Of a stretch of 64,000 nucleotides of DNA, positions 42,907 through 51,172 are shown piece after piece. Position numbers and translations under genes: made by a program. Every line of letters begins with the position of its first letter. Position 1 is the stretch's first letter. This stretch comes from Acidobacteriaceae bacterium (GTDB lineage Bacteria; Acidobacteriota; Terriglobia; Terriglobales; Acidobacteriaceae): the NCBI GenBank assembly GCA_003151335.1, contig PLXE01000036.1, positions 62,001 to 126,000 on the forward strand, in the 5' to 3' direction. Under the pieces are notes generated by a model. It did no database searches. It saw only the letters and a list, made by a program, of their open reading frames with translations, and was not told where the DNA came from.

Positions 42907-44142
42907 TCATTTCTTTTTCCCCGGCAATCCAGCCGGGTTCTCGTGCGTACGTTCGCGGAAGCGCGCCTTCATGCCGGTCGCCATTGAGACTGCGTTCTCT
43001 CCAAATTTCTCGCGCATGCGGTCGGCGGCGGAGAGCGCCTGGTTCCACTTTTCATGCGTGGTCCTGCCTTGCAGGGTGAGCTGCTCACTCTCGGCTGCAA
43101 AATGCGACGCACAGACACCGAGCAGCCGGACCGCGCCGCCATTCCAGTTTGCGCGGAAGAGTTCACGGATGGTCGCCAGCACTTCCGTGTCCACCGAGCT
43201 GGGCTGCTCCAGAGTGCGGGCGCGCGTGAAGGTGCGAAAATCGGAATAGCGCAGCTTCAACTGCAATGTGCGGGCGTGCAGCTTCTGTTCCCGCAGACGG
43301 CGGCACACCATTTCCGCCAGCCGCGCCAGCGTCGCTTCCAACTCTTGCGCGTCGTTGCTATCGACCGAGTAAGTGTGCTCGTGACTGATGGAGCGGGGCC
43401 CGTCATCCTCGCCAATATCGCTGTCGAACCAGGCGCCGGCATCCAGGCCGCGGGCCTTGCCGGCGAGCGCCACACCCAGCGCGCCAAGGTTCGCCTCCAG
43501 CCAGCTCTCCTCGCGGCGCGCAAGATCGCCAATCATCTGGATGCCCTGTTCGAGCAGGCGCTTTTCCATCACCTTGCCGACGCCGGGAATCTTGCGCACC
43601 TCCAGCGGCGCCAGGAATTCCGCTTCCCCGCCCGGCACTATCCACAGCACGCCATTGGGCTTGGCCTGGTCGGAGCAGATTTTGGCCACCAGCCGCGAGC
43701 TGCCAATTCCTATGGAGCAATTCAGTTGGGTCTCCGCTTTCATGGCGCCGTGCAGCGCATGGGCGGCGCGCATGGGCGGCCCGTGCAGGCGCTCCGTGCC
43801 GGTCATGTCCACGTACGCCTCGTCGATGGAAACCATCTCCAGCTTGGGAGAAAAGCGGTCGAGCACCTGGTAAACCTTGGCGGAATAATCGCGATAGCGC
43901 TCGGGATGTCCGTCCACGAAGATGGCCTGCGGACACAATTTGGCGGCGGTGCGCAGCGGCATGGCCGAATGGACGCCGAACTTGCGCGCCTCGTAGGAGG
44001 CGGCCGACACTACGCCGCGTTCATGGCGCTGACCGCCGACCACCACCGCCTTGCCCTTCAGCGACGGGTCGAAGAGCTCTTCGACCGAGACGAAGAAGGC
44101 GTCCATGTCGACGTGAAAGATGGTGCGCTGTACGAGGGCCAT
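42907..44142 (-). CDS. dinB: DNA polymerase IV (Y-family)
   Basis: 411 residues. The palm carries the metal ligands in IFHVDMDAFFVSVEELFDPS and MVSIDEAYVDMTGTERLHGP (SIDE). The fingers have VVVGGQRHERGVVSAASYEA with the conserved Tyr-Glu-Ala-Arg. The thumb follows (KPNGVLWIVPGGEAEFLAPL, VRKIPGVGKVMEKRLLEQGI, a helix-hairpin-helix). The little finger is at about 235-390. It makes short error-prone extensions past damage such as alkylated or oxidised guanines. A C-terminal extension of Lys/Arg (GLPGKKK) stands where the beta-clamp binding peptide would be; no clear QLxLF motif is seen. Confidence 0.93.
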   Translation of the reverse strand: MALVQRTIFHVDMDAFFVSVEELFDPSLKGKAVVVGGQRHERGVVSAASYEARKFGVHSAMPLRTAAKLCPQAIFVDGHPERYRDYSAKVYQVLDRFSPKLEMVSIDEAYVDMTGTERLHGPPMRAAHALHGAMKAETQLNCSIGIGSSRLVAKICSDQAKPNGVLWIVPGGEAEFLAPLEVRKIPGVGKVMEKRLLEQGIQMIGDLARREESWLEANLGALGVALAGKARGLDAGAWFDSDIGEDDGPRSISHEHTYSVDSNDAQELEATLARLAEMVCRRLREQKLHARTLQLKLRYSDFRTFTRARTLEQPSSVDTEVLATIRELFRANWNGGAVRLLGVCASHFAAESEQLTLQGRTTHEKWNQALSAADRMREKFGENAVSMATGMKARFRERTHENPAGLPGKKK

Positions 44143-44160
44143 GCTGTGCGCGATTTTACA

Positions 44161-44327
44161 ACCAGCAATTAGCCGTCAGCATTTAGCAATTAGCAACGAG
44201 CAGCCAACATCTGGCACTTAGAGTGGGCGGGTATCGCATCAGGCAACGCCGTATTTCGCGATTGCGAGTCGGACTAGCTGTGGCCAAAGCTAAGTGCTAA
44301 GTGCTAAGTGCTAACGGCTAATTGCCG
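44161..44327 (+). repeat. Two heptad repeat arrays upstream of dinB
   Basis: At 44161-44220: GCAATTA GCCGTCA GCATTTA GCAATTA GCAACGA GCAGCCA. At 44289-44327: three units of TAAGTGC plus TAACGGC TAATTGC. The rest of the 439-base gap between dinB and the next gene shows nothing coding. Confidence 0.75.
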
Positions 44328-44581
44328 TTCCCGATATGAGCTTCCGGCACGTTTTTCTTCCCTGAACGGGAAACCATCGAAACCCTGATCTAAGAAGTAC
44401 TTGGACGCCTATCGGGCCGGGACCGAGTTTCATTCTGGAACTGGAGCGATGGCGACTGTAGTTGCGGCTGTGCAGGGACCGGGAAATTCCCAAAAGAATC
44501 AATGCTTAAGCGCGATTGGACTTTTGGCAGCAGCCGTGCTTTATACAAATGCGTTGCACGGGAACAACGAGAATCTGGATC

Positions 44582-45163
44582 ATGAACCGGGCCAGCCACA
44601 ACCCGAGCGGCAGCGCAAGGCAAACGGAGCCTTTGGCGAACCAACTTGACCGCGTTTCGGTCCCCTGCGACGACGAAACCAGCCAGATTTCCTCCGCCGG
44701 GCAAGGACGCGAGGGGCACGATCCGGGAAATTCGTGCTCCTCGCGCGCCTTCAACGGCGACTGCGCCGCGCTGGTGCATGAGTTGGCGAACACTACCACG
44801 GCTGTGCTGATGAATGCCCAGGTGCTGGGCTGGAAGTTGCCTCCTTACAGCCATTTGAAACGTCCGTTGCGGGAAATCGAGCGCAAAGCGCAGCGTGGCA
44901 GCGAATTGATGAAGTGCCTGTTACGCCGCCTGGGGACAGAGGGAACGGACCAGGCGAACGAAGAGAGGCGATGGGTGCAGGACCGCGGGTTGGAGTTGAG
45001 CGATACGGTGACGGCCCAGGAGCCACGGGTTGACTCCGGGAGTGCGGAGAATCTGCCGCCCCGGACGAATGCCCGCCTGGCTCCTGGTTTTTTCTCAATT
45101 CCGGAAGCTGAACTCACATCACCATGTGACGGTCGTCCTAGTAGGTTTCCCAAAAAGGGATGA
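44582..45163 (+). CDS. Histidine-kinase phosphoacceptor-domain protein without ATPase domain
   Basis: 193 residues from the ATG at 44582. The first 55 and the last 75 residues are Ser/Pro/Arg-rich and probably unfolded. In between, NGDCAALVHELANTTTAVLM, NAQVLGWKLPPYSHLKRPLR, EIERKAQRGSELMKCLLRRL is a two-helix dimerisation/phosphotransfer (DHp) hairpin of the type in NtrB-like kinases, with the acceptor His in VHELAN. The N, G1 and G2 boxes of a kinase domain are absent, and no frame nearby supplies them. It would need another kinase to be phosphorylated, or it may act as a phosphotransfer protein or an inhibitor. It lies 69 bases before an NtrC-type regulator. Confidence 0.65.
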   Translation: MNRASHNPSGSARQTEPLANQLDRVSVPCDDETSQISSAGQGREGHDPGNSCSSRAFNGDCAALVHELANTTTAVLMNAQVLGWKLPPYSHLKRPLREIERKAQRGSELMKCLLRRLGTEGTDQANEERRWVQDRGLELSDTVTAQEPRVDSGSAENLPPRTNARLAPGFFSIPEAELTSPCDGRPSRFPKKG

Positions 45164-45232
45164 TGGTAATGAGTACGAAAGCCCAAATCAATTCCGCGCC
45201 GCCACTTTGGGGGCGAGCTCGCCGGAGAAGGG

Positions 45233-46651
45233 ATGTCTCACGTGCATGCCATTGAGACAGTGGCAGTTAGCGAACCGATTTGCGAAACCAATGGACTCAG
45301 CCTGTTGATCGTCGACGATGAGCGCTCGATGCGGGAGTCTTGCCGGGAAGTCGCCCGCTCGCTGGGGTTTAACAGCCGGGTGGCGGAGACCCCGGAACAC
45401 GTCTATCAGGTCCTGGAAACCAGCAGTACGGATGTCGTGCTGCTTGATCTTCGTCTGCCGGGCAACAGCGGTCTGGAGGTTTTGCGCGAGATCAAGCAAC
45501 GCCGTCCCGATATCCTGGTGATCGTCATGACCGGCTTTGCCACGGTTGAATCGGCAGTGCAGGCGATGAAGCTGGGCGCCTACGATTACGTCACCAAACC
45601 CTTCAACTTCGAGGAACTGCGCCTGCTGCTGGAGCGGGCGGCAGCCTATCTGAAGCTCACCGCCGAGAACCGCCTGTTGCGGGAACAGGTGAAGTCGAAG
45701 CACGGCTTCGGTTCCCTGGTGGGGCACGCGCCGGAGATGGAGAAGCTGTACCGCATTATCGCCAAGGCCGCGCACAGCACCCATCCCGTGCTGATTCTGG
45801 GCGAAAGCGGAACCGGCAAAGAACTGGTGGCGCGTTCCATTCACTACTCCGGGCCTTTCCGCGACCGCCCTTTTATTCCGGTGGATTGCGGCTCGCTGGT
45901 TCCCACCCTGATCGAGAGCGAGTTGTTCGGCTATGTGCGCGGCGCCTTTACCGGGGCGGTGCGGGCCAAAGACGGATTGCTGGCCACCGCCGAGGGCGGC
46001 ACCGTCTTTCTCGACGAAGTGGGCGAGCTGCCGGTGGACCTGCAAGCCAAGCTGTTACGCGCCATCCAGGAAAAAGAAGTGCGTCCGGTAGGCGGCACCC
46101 GCGCCATACCCATCAAGGTGCGTATTCTGGCCGCCACCAACCGCGACCTGGATGTGGCGGTGCAGCAGGGGACCTTCCGCCGCGACCTCTACTTCCGTCT
46201 GAACGTGCTGACCTTGCGCATCCCTCCCCTGCGCGAACGCAAGCAGGACATTCCTTTGCTGATCGGCAACGTCCTGGAGCGCATCAACCGTGCCACCCAG
46301 ATGCCGCACAGCGTGGGGGACGATGCTCTGCGGCTGATGCTTAACTACGATTGGCCGGGCAACGTGCGCGAACTGGAGAACTGCATAGAACGCGCCTGCA
46401 CGACCTGCTCTCTTCCCACCATTCACATTGCCGATCTGCCGACCCAGTTGCGCAACTTCCTGGCGCAAGCCAAGCCGCCCATCCCAGCTTCCGATGGGGA
46501 GACCATCACTTCCATCGCCGAGTTGGAAAGGCAGGCCATCCTGCACGCTATCGAAATGCTGCAAGGGGACAAGCTGGAAGCCGCGCGCCGGCTGGGCATC
46601 GGCAAGACCACGCTGTATCGCAAACTGAAGGAATACGGCTCGGCGACCTGA
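45233..46651 (+). CDS. NtrC-family sigma-54-dependent response regulator
   Basis: 472 residues; GGAGAAGGG directly precedes the ATG. Receiver domain with Asp28/Asp29 (LLIVDDERSM), phospho-acceptor Asp72 (VVLLDLRLPGNSGL), Thr100 (VMTGF) and Lys122 (DYVTKPFN). The AAA+ domain has Walker A ILGESGTGKELVARSIHYSG (190-197), the sigma-54-contacting GAFTGA loop at 237-242, Walker B GGTVFLDEVGELPVDLQAKL, and ATNRDL and WPGNVRELENCIERAC further on. The C-terminal Fis-type HTH is LEAARRLGIGKTTLYRKLKE. It turns on sigma-54 promoters after phosphorylation. Proteins on both sides look like incomplete partners, so it may integrate an unusual relay. Confidence 0.95.
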   Translation: MSHVHAIETVAVSEPICETNGLSLLIVDDERSMRESCREVARSLGFNSRVAETPEHVYQVLETSSTDVVLLDLRLPGNSGLEVLREIKQRRPDILVIVMTGFATVESAVQAMKLGAYDYVTKPFNFEELRLLLERAAAYLKLTAENRLLREQVKSKHGFGSLVGHAPEMEKLYRIIAKAAHSTHPVLILGESGTGKELVARSIHYSGPFRDRPFIPVDCGSLVPTLIESELFGYVRGAFTGAVRAKDGLLATAEGGTVFLDEVGELPVDLQAKLLRAIQEKEVRPVGGTRAIPIKVRILAATNRDLDVAVQQGTFRRDLYFRLNVLTLRIPPLRERKQDIPLLIGNVLERINRATQMPHSVGDDALRLMLNYDWPGNVRELENCIERACTTCSLPTIHIADLPTQLRNFLAQAKPPIPASDGETITSIAELERQAILHAIEMLQGDKLEAARRLGIGKTTLYRKLKEYGSAT

Positions 46652-46787
46652 GGTTCATCGCGATGTGCGTAAACGCGGCGCGCATTGCCCCGAACCAAGC
46701 TCCGGGCCAGGGTTGTTGGACTGATCAGCGCCGCCCCCGGCGCGCGTGGCAAACGGCGCCGGGCGAACTGCGGCAAGGGAGGGACCT

Positions 46788-47273
46788 ATGATCCTTTTGG
46801 TGACCACATCTTCTCGCGCCCAGGAGTGCGCTGCCGCACTGCAACAGGGCACCGGACAGCCAACCCAGGTGGTCAACTCGGTGCCGCAGGCGGTCGCGCG
46901 GCTCCAGACCAAGGAATACGACGCCCTGGCGATCGATCAATCGTTGCTGGAGGCTGATTTCCGCGCCCTCGACACCCTGTTGAATCACGCCGGCACCGCC
47001 CTGCCGATTTACGTCAACCTGGCGCTGCACCATTCGGACCGGGTGGTGCGCGAGACCCAGGTTGCCCTGCGCCGGGCCGAGCGAGAAAAGCAATGGGCGA
47101 TGAGCTTGGCGGAGCGGGTGTTGCGCAACCAGTTGCGCGCCCAGGTGACCGGCATCTTGCTCACCTCGGAGCTGGCGTTGCGGCAGCCGGCCATCCCCGC
47201 CGAGGTGGTGGCCAAGCTTCGCCTGGTGCAGGACATGGCGGAGAAGATGCGCTCGCAGCTGCACGTCTTCTAG
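46788..47273 (+). CDS. Pseudo-receiver fused to a pseudo-DHp domain
   Basis: 161 residues from the ATG at 46788 (AGGGAGGG upstream). The first 100 residues have the alternating strands of a receiver (MILLVTTSSRAQECAAALQQ, KEYDALAIDQSLLEADFRAL, ALPIYVNLALHHSDRVVRET), but the acidic pocket is TTSS and the conserved Lys is missing. The end, AERVLRNQLRAQVTGILLTS then ELALRQPAIPAEVVAKLRLV, mirrors the DHp helix pair of histidine kinases, with Asn where the acceptor His should be. So both halves look catalytically dead. It follows the NtrC gene by 136 bases on the same strand. A structural or blocking role is likely; this is inference from motif loss. Confidence 0.65.
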   Translation: MILLVTTSSRAQECAAALQQGTGQPTQVVNSVPQAVARLQTKEYDALAIDQSLLEADFRALDTLLNHAGTALPIYVNLALHHSDRVVRETQVALRRAEREKQWAMSLAERVLRNQLRAQVTGILLTSELALRQPAIPAEVVAKLRLVQDMAEKMRSQLHVF

Positions 47274-47290
47274 GGCCTCTGTCTGTCGGA

Positions 47291-47638
47291 ATTATTCACC
47301 ACCCTTCGGCTTCGCTCAGGGCAGGCTGCGACACAGAGGGCACAGAGTTTTGTTTTTGTTCCCACTCTCCCCCGTGCTCTCCGTGCCTCCGTGGTTGAAT
47401 TTCATCCCTTTACCTCTCCATCAGACATCGTCGAAAACTATTTACCACCCTTAGGCTTCGCTTGGGGCAGGCTCCGACACAGAGACACGGAGAACAAAAG
47501 AGTTTCTTTTTTACCACCGAGGATACGGGACCACGGAGTTTTCTATCGTTACTTCTTCTCCGTGCCCTCCGTGTCCTCTCTGTGGTGACAACATTCCTCT
47601 CTGTGCCTCCGTGCCTCTGTGGTTGATTTACATCTCTC
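47291..47638. repeat. Cluster of CCTTCGGCTTCGC and CTCCGTGCCTCTGTGG repeats
   Basis: Two CACCACCCTTCGGCTTCGCT-like copies (about 47295 and 47443), each followed by GGGGCAGGCT, alternate with several CTCCGTGCCTCCGTGG / CACAGAGACACGGAG units. ACCACCGAGGATACGGGACC and its continuation at 47513-47538 pair imperfectly with CTCCGTGCCCTCCGTGTCCT at 47559-47588, forming a long hairpin. The 365-base gap holds no gene. Confidence 0.75.
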
Positions 47639-49081
47639 CTAGCGCACCGCCATCACCAGCAATCTGCGTTCGGTCATGTCCTCGATCGAGTAGCGCAGGC
47701 CTTCGCGGCCCAGGCCTGAGTCCTTCACTCCTCCGTAGGGCATCTGGTCGACGCGGAAGCTGGGCACGTCGCCCGCTATGACGCCGCCCACTTCGAGTTC
47801 CTCAAACGCCATCTGGATGAGCCCGGCATCGCGCGTGAACACGCCCGCTTGCAGCCCGTAAGCCGAGTTGTTGACCTGGCGCAGCGCCTCGGGAAAAAAC
47901 TCGTAAGGCTCGACTGTCACCACCGGCGCGAAAACTTCGGCGCAGTTGACCCGCATTTCCGGGCTGGTGCCGGTGAGCACCGTAGGCTCGACCGTGGCCC
48001 CGTGGCGCTTGCCACCGCACAGCAGTTTGGCGCCGCCTTTCACCGCCTCCTCGATCCATTCTGCAGCGCGCACCGCGTCCTGCTCGCGGATGAGGGGAGG
48101 AACATCGGTCGTCTCCTGCATGGGATCTCCCGCCTTCAATTTGCGAACACCCTGCACCAGCAACTCGGTAAACTTATGGAATACCGATTGGTGCACCAGG
48201 ATGCGCTGCACGGAGATGCACGTCTGTCCCGCGTAGGAGAAGCCGCCGGCCACGCAGCGCTGCGCCGCGTGCTCCAGGTCAGCATCACTATGCACGATGA
48301 CGCCGGCGTTGCCGCCGAGCTCCAGGGTGACGCGCTTCTTGCCGGCGCGCGACTTCAGTTGCCAGCCCACCGCGGCGCTGCCGGTGAAGGTGAGCAGCTT
48401 GATGCGCTCATCGGCCACCAGCAGGGCGGCGTTTTCGTTGGACAGCGGCATGACCGCGAATGCGCCCTCCGGCCATCCCGACTCCTGCACAATCTCGGCC
48501 AGCAGCAGCGACGAGATGGGTGTCTGCGGCGCCGGTTTCAAGATCAGCGGACAACCGGCGGCCATGGCCGGCGCCACTTTGTGCGCCACCAGGTTCAGGG
48601 GAAAATTAAACGGCGTGATGGCGAAGACCGGCCCCAGCGGAAAGCGCCGCACCAGTCCCCAGCGCCCGCTGGTCGATGCCAGCGTGTCCAGCGGAATGTA
48701 CTCGCCGTAGATGCGTGTGCTTTCCTCGGCGGCAATCTGGAAGGTGTTGATGGCGCGCTCCACCTCGATGCGCGAGGTCTTGATGGGCTTGCCGGCTTCC
48801 TGGCAGATGGTGCGGGCAAATTCCTCGCGCCGCGTGGCGATGCCGTCGGCCACCTTGCGCAGAACGCCGGCGCGCTGCTGCGACGTCATCTTGCGCGTCA
48901 CCTCGAAGGCCCGCACCGCCGACTCGATGGCCACCTCGACGTCGTCGCGCTCCGCCTCCGATACCACCGCCAGCACGCTGTGATCGTAGGGCGAGGTCAC
49001 CACGACTTCGCGCCCGTGCGTGCTCCAATTGCCATTGAGAAAAAATCCGAAGCTGCGAGTGGGAGTTATGGTTTGGCTCAT
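47639..49081 (-). CDS. Aldehyde dehydrogenase family protein
   Basis: 480 residues. It has the NAD-binding region ITPFNFPLNLVAHKVAPAMA and LILKPAPQTPISSLLLAEIV, the turn LLTFTGSAAVGWQLKSRAGK, the general-base Glu in VTLELGGNAGV, and the catalytic Cys in GFSYAGQTCISVQRILVHQS. The late PYGGVKDSGLGREGLRYSIE and NNSAYGLQAGVFTRD are also typical. It oxidises an aldehyde to an acid, or to acyl-CoA, with NAD(P). The substrate (succinate semialdehyde, lactaldehyde or another) is not determined by the sequence I can read. Nothing adjacent defines a pathway. Confidence 0.92.
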   Translation of the reverse strand: MSQTITPTRSFGFFLNGNWSTHGREVVVTSPYDHSVLAVVSEAERDDVEVAIESAVRAFEVTRKMTSQQRAGVLRKVADGIATRREEFARTICQEAGKPIKTSRIEVERAINTFQIAAEESTRIYGEYIPLDTLASTSGRWGLVRRFPLGPVFAITPFNFPLNLVAHKVAPAMAAGCPLILKPAPQTPISSLLLAEIVQESGWPEGAFAVMPLSNENAALLVADERIKLLTFTGSAAVGWQLKSRAGKKRVTLELGGNAGVIVHSDADLEHAAQRCVAGGFSYAGQTCISVQRILVHQSVFHKFTELLVQGVRKLKAGDPMQETTDVPPLIREQDAVRAAEWIEEAVKGGAKLLCGGKRHGATVEPTVLTGTSPEMRVNCAEVFAPVVTVEPYEFFPEALRQVNNSAYGLQAGVFTRDAGLIQMAFEELEVGGVIAGDVPSFRVDQMPYGGVKDSGLGREGLRYSIEDMTERRLLVMAVR

Positions 49082-49180
49082 GTTCGATACCTCCGGCGCC
49101 CTGCAGGCCTGCTGGCAAAGATTGTAGCGCCGTTCTTGCCCTGGTTGGAGCGAAGTTCAGCCGACGGTGGATCTGCGTAT

Positions 49181-49215
49181 TAGCCGTGAGCATTCAGCTG
49201 TCAGCCACCAGCCAA
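49181..49215 (+). repeat. Heptad repeat near the aldehyde dehydrogenase promoter
   Basis: TTAGCCGTGAGCATTCAGCT then GTCAGCC ACCAGCC follow a 7-base phase, in the gap upstream of the aldehyde dehydrogenase and downstream of the cation-efflux gene. Confidence 0.65.
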
Positions 49216-49232
49216 ATCGTGGCAACCAATGC

Positions 49233-49889
49233 CTAGTGTGCGCAGTCGCCATCGTCGCAACCTTCGCCGCGCAATCCTTGCACGCCCTCGCGCGCGATTA
49301 TTGGCGTCATGATCAGCGCGGCAACCGGATCGGCCCACCACCAGCCCCGCAGCGCATGCAGCAGCAATCCCGCCAGCAGGATGGCGGAGAGATAAGCGCA
49401 GAAGTCGGCCTGGCGCGAGTCGGCATGAAGTGCGCGACTGCCCATTTGCGCGGCCACGCGACGCTTGGCCCGGCCCAGCATCGGCATCACCACCACCGCG
49501 GCCAGCGCGATCAGAATGCCGGGAATGCTGCGCTCCGGCTGGGCTTTGGTCCAGAGCGCGCGAAGCGATTCTGCTGCCACGTAGGTCGCAAGCAAGAGAA
49601 AGCAGATTCCCACCAGGCGATGCGCTGTGCGTTCGATGCGCTCGCGTCGCAGCGGATCGTCTTCGGCGCGCAGACGCCACAGCAGAATTCCTGCCGAGAT
49701 GGTTTCGATCACCGAGTCGAGACCGAAGCCCACCAGAGCGATGCTGCCGGCCAGCAGCCCGGCGATGAGCGCAACCGCCGCTTCGAAACCATTCCAGGCA
49801 ATCGTGAAATATTCCAGGCGCCGGCCGCGCGCAACCAGGGCGGTGCGATCACGTGCTACGGGCGCGCTTGCGGGATGGATGGGCTTCAT
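49233..49889 (-). CDS. Short cation diffusion facilitator-like transporter
   Basis: 218 residues from the ATG at 49889. The upstream extension of the frame to 50087 is translated repeat (AGACPERSRRVVNDF) and is discarded. Five to six membrane helices are visible: FTIAWNGFEAAVALIAGLLA, SIALVGFGLDSVIETISAGI, GICFLLLATYVAAESLRALW, PGILIALAAVVVMPMLGRAK and AYLSAILLAGLLLHAL. The first CDF metal-site Asp is in GLDSVIE and a second acidic pair in HADSRQADF. The cytoplasmic C-terminal domain of CDF proteins is replaced by a short Asp/Cys/His tail (CDDGDCAH). It would export a divalent metal such as zinc, cobalt or iron. Confidence 0.8.
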   Translation of the reverse strand: MKPIHPASAPVARDRTALVARGRRLEYFTIAWNGFEAAVALIAGLLAGSIALVGFGLDSVIETISAGILLWRLRAEDDPLRRERIERTAHRLVGICFLLLATYVAAESLRALWTKAQPERSIPGILIALAAVVVMPMLGRAKRRVAAQMGSRALHADSRQADFCAYLSAILLAGLLLHALRGWWWADPVAALIMTPIIAREGVQGLRGEGCDDGDCAH

Positions 49890-49943
49890 TCGTGAGAGAG
49901 TATAAGCGCGTCGTGATTCGGTTGCGTTGATCGTCAGAGAACC

Positions 49944-50107
49944 GCAGGTCCTTCGACTCGGTCGAAAGTCATTCACCACCCTTCGGCTTCGCTCAGGGCA
50001 GGCTCCGGCACGGAGAACACGGAGTTTTGTTTGGCTCGGGAATCGTATTTGGCTGGCTACTAGTTGCTGACTGCTGACAACTGGCAACTGGCTACTGACA
50101 ACTGCCC
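49944..50107. repeat. Repeat cluster downstream of rlpA
   Basis: TCCTTCGACTCGGTCGAAAG and CACCACCCTTCGGCTTCGCT (49972-49996) are followed by GGGCAGGCTCCGGCACGGAG. From 50056 to 50107 a heptad array (TGCTGAC TGCTGAC AACTGGC AACTGGC TACTGAC AACTGCC) runs up to the rlpA stop. The gap contains no gene. Confidence 0.75.
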
Positions 50108-50108
50108 A

Positions 50109-50807
50109 CTAATCCAGCCTGACCAGAAACACTCCGCCCTCTCTCACGTGGGTCTTACTGGCGACTTCTTGCGCCTTCCGTTTGTCGTCGCCAGGAGGGC
50201 GCAGCCGCACCCACTCTCCCGTAGGCCCGGTGAACTGGATGACATCGGCGCCTTCATAGTGGTCCTGCAGCTTCTCTTTCAGCTTGCGGGCTTCGCGCTC
50301 GTTCTGGAATGCGCCGATCTGCACGCACCAGCGGCCGCCTTCTGCAATCGGCGCCGGCGCGGATAGGACCTCGACTTTCACTTCCGCGGTGCCCGGCCGC
50401 CAAACATCCACTGCCTTCGCCGCCGCCAGCGACAAGTCGATAATGCGGTCTTCGACGAACGGCCCGCGATCGGTGATGCGCACCACCGCCGCATGTCCCG
50501 TGGTTTGGTTGGTCACGCGCACTACCGAGTTCATCGGCAGCGTGCGATGCGCCGCGGTCATGCTGTTCTGGTCATAAACCTCGCCGTTGGCGCCGCGATG
50601 GTGATGATAGGGCGGCCCGTACCAACTGGCCAATCCGGTTTCCACGTAGATGGGTTTCGCGCCGCGCGGAACTGGCGCTGGCTTGGCGTTGCCTTCGGTG
50701 CTGGCAGGCGGCGCAGCTTCTCCGACGCTGGGCGGAGGAGGAACAGGATGAGCGCGAGCGGTCTTATGCCCGCCGCAGGCCGAGAGCAGCAGCAGCGCCG
50801 TGCCCAC
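50109..50807 (-). CDS. rlpA: Septal ring lytic transglycosylase RlpA family lipoprotein
   Basis: 232 residues from a GTG at 50807; an in-frame CTG at 50840 is possible. The lipobox is LLLSACGG. After a Pro-rich linker the double-psi beta-barrel is GLASWYGPPYHHHRGANGEV, MTAAHRTLPMNSVVRVTNQT and VVRITDRGPFVEDRIIDLSL, with the conserved DRGPF. At about 155-230 a SPOR domain (WCVQIGAFQNEREARKLKEK) binds denuded septal peptidoglycan. It cleaves or binds glycan strands at the septum. The Pro-rich region and single His-rich loop (HHH) are unusual but tolerated in the family. Preceded by a helical small protein 27 bases upstream. Confidence 0.88.
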   Translation of the reverse strand: MGTALLLLSACGGHKTARAHPVPPPPSVGEAAPPASTEGNAKPAPVPRGAKPIYVETGLASWYGPPYHHHRGANGEVYDQNSMTAAHRTLPMNSVVRVTNQTTGHAAVVRITDRGPFVEDRIIDLSLAAAKAVDVWRPGTAEVKVEVLSAPAPIAEGGRWCVQIGAFQNEREARKLKEKLQDHYEGADVIQFTGPTGEWVRLRPPGDDKRKAQEVASKTHVREGGVFLVRLD

Positions 50808-50833
50808 GAAGATGAGAGACGGGACTCGCGTGG

Positions 50834-51079
50834 TCAGCTCTTTTTCTGCTTCTTGCCGGCATCCATCATGTCGGCTGCCTGCTTCAGCTTTTCGCTGGCA
50901 ATGCGCAACCCAGTGCTGGAGTGCTCGCGAATGGCGGGCACCAGTTCATTGTTGATGTAGGCAATGAGCGTCTGCGTTTCCTCTTCGATGCGTTTCGACG
51001 CATCGCCCAGCACATCGTCCAACCGCGCACCAGCCGTCTGGAACGGACGCCCAGTCTTTGTGCTTTTCTCCTTCACCAT
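50834..51079 (-). CDS. Small helical protein, 81 residues
   Basis: From the ATG at 51079 with AAGGTGG upstream; the frame opens further out at 51148. MVKEKSTKTGRPFQTAGARL is basic, then DDVLGDASKRIEEETQTLIA, YINNELVPAIREHSSTGLRI and ASEKLKQAADMMDAGKKQKK form two amphipathic helices with a Lys tail. No known family. It lies just upstream of rlpA on the same strand and likely shares its transcript. The helical, charged composition suggests a small binding or scaffold protein, but nothing proves it. Confidence 0.6.
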   Translation of the reverse strand: MVKEKSTKTGRPFQTAGARLDDVLGDASKRIEEETQTLIAYINNELVPAIREHSSTGLRIASEKLKQAADMMDAGKKQKKS

Positions 51080-51172
51080 GGGGCCACCTTGTGAGCCGCA
51101 GAATTTGTCACGCACAGAAATTATGGGATGGATGGCGGCCATGGTCAATTGGCAAGGACGGTACCCGGGGGG

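Noticed and set aside
44582..45163. Complete histidine kinase broken by a frameshift
   Set aside because: No ATPase boxes (N, G1, G2) appear in any frame between this gene and the regulator, so the kinase domain is absent rather than shifted.
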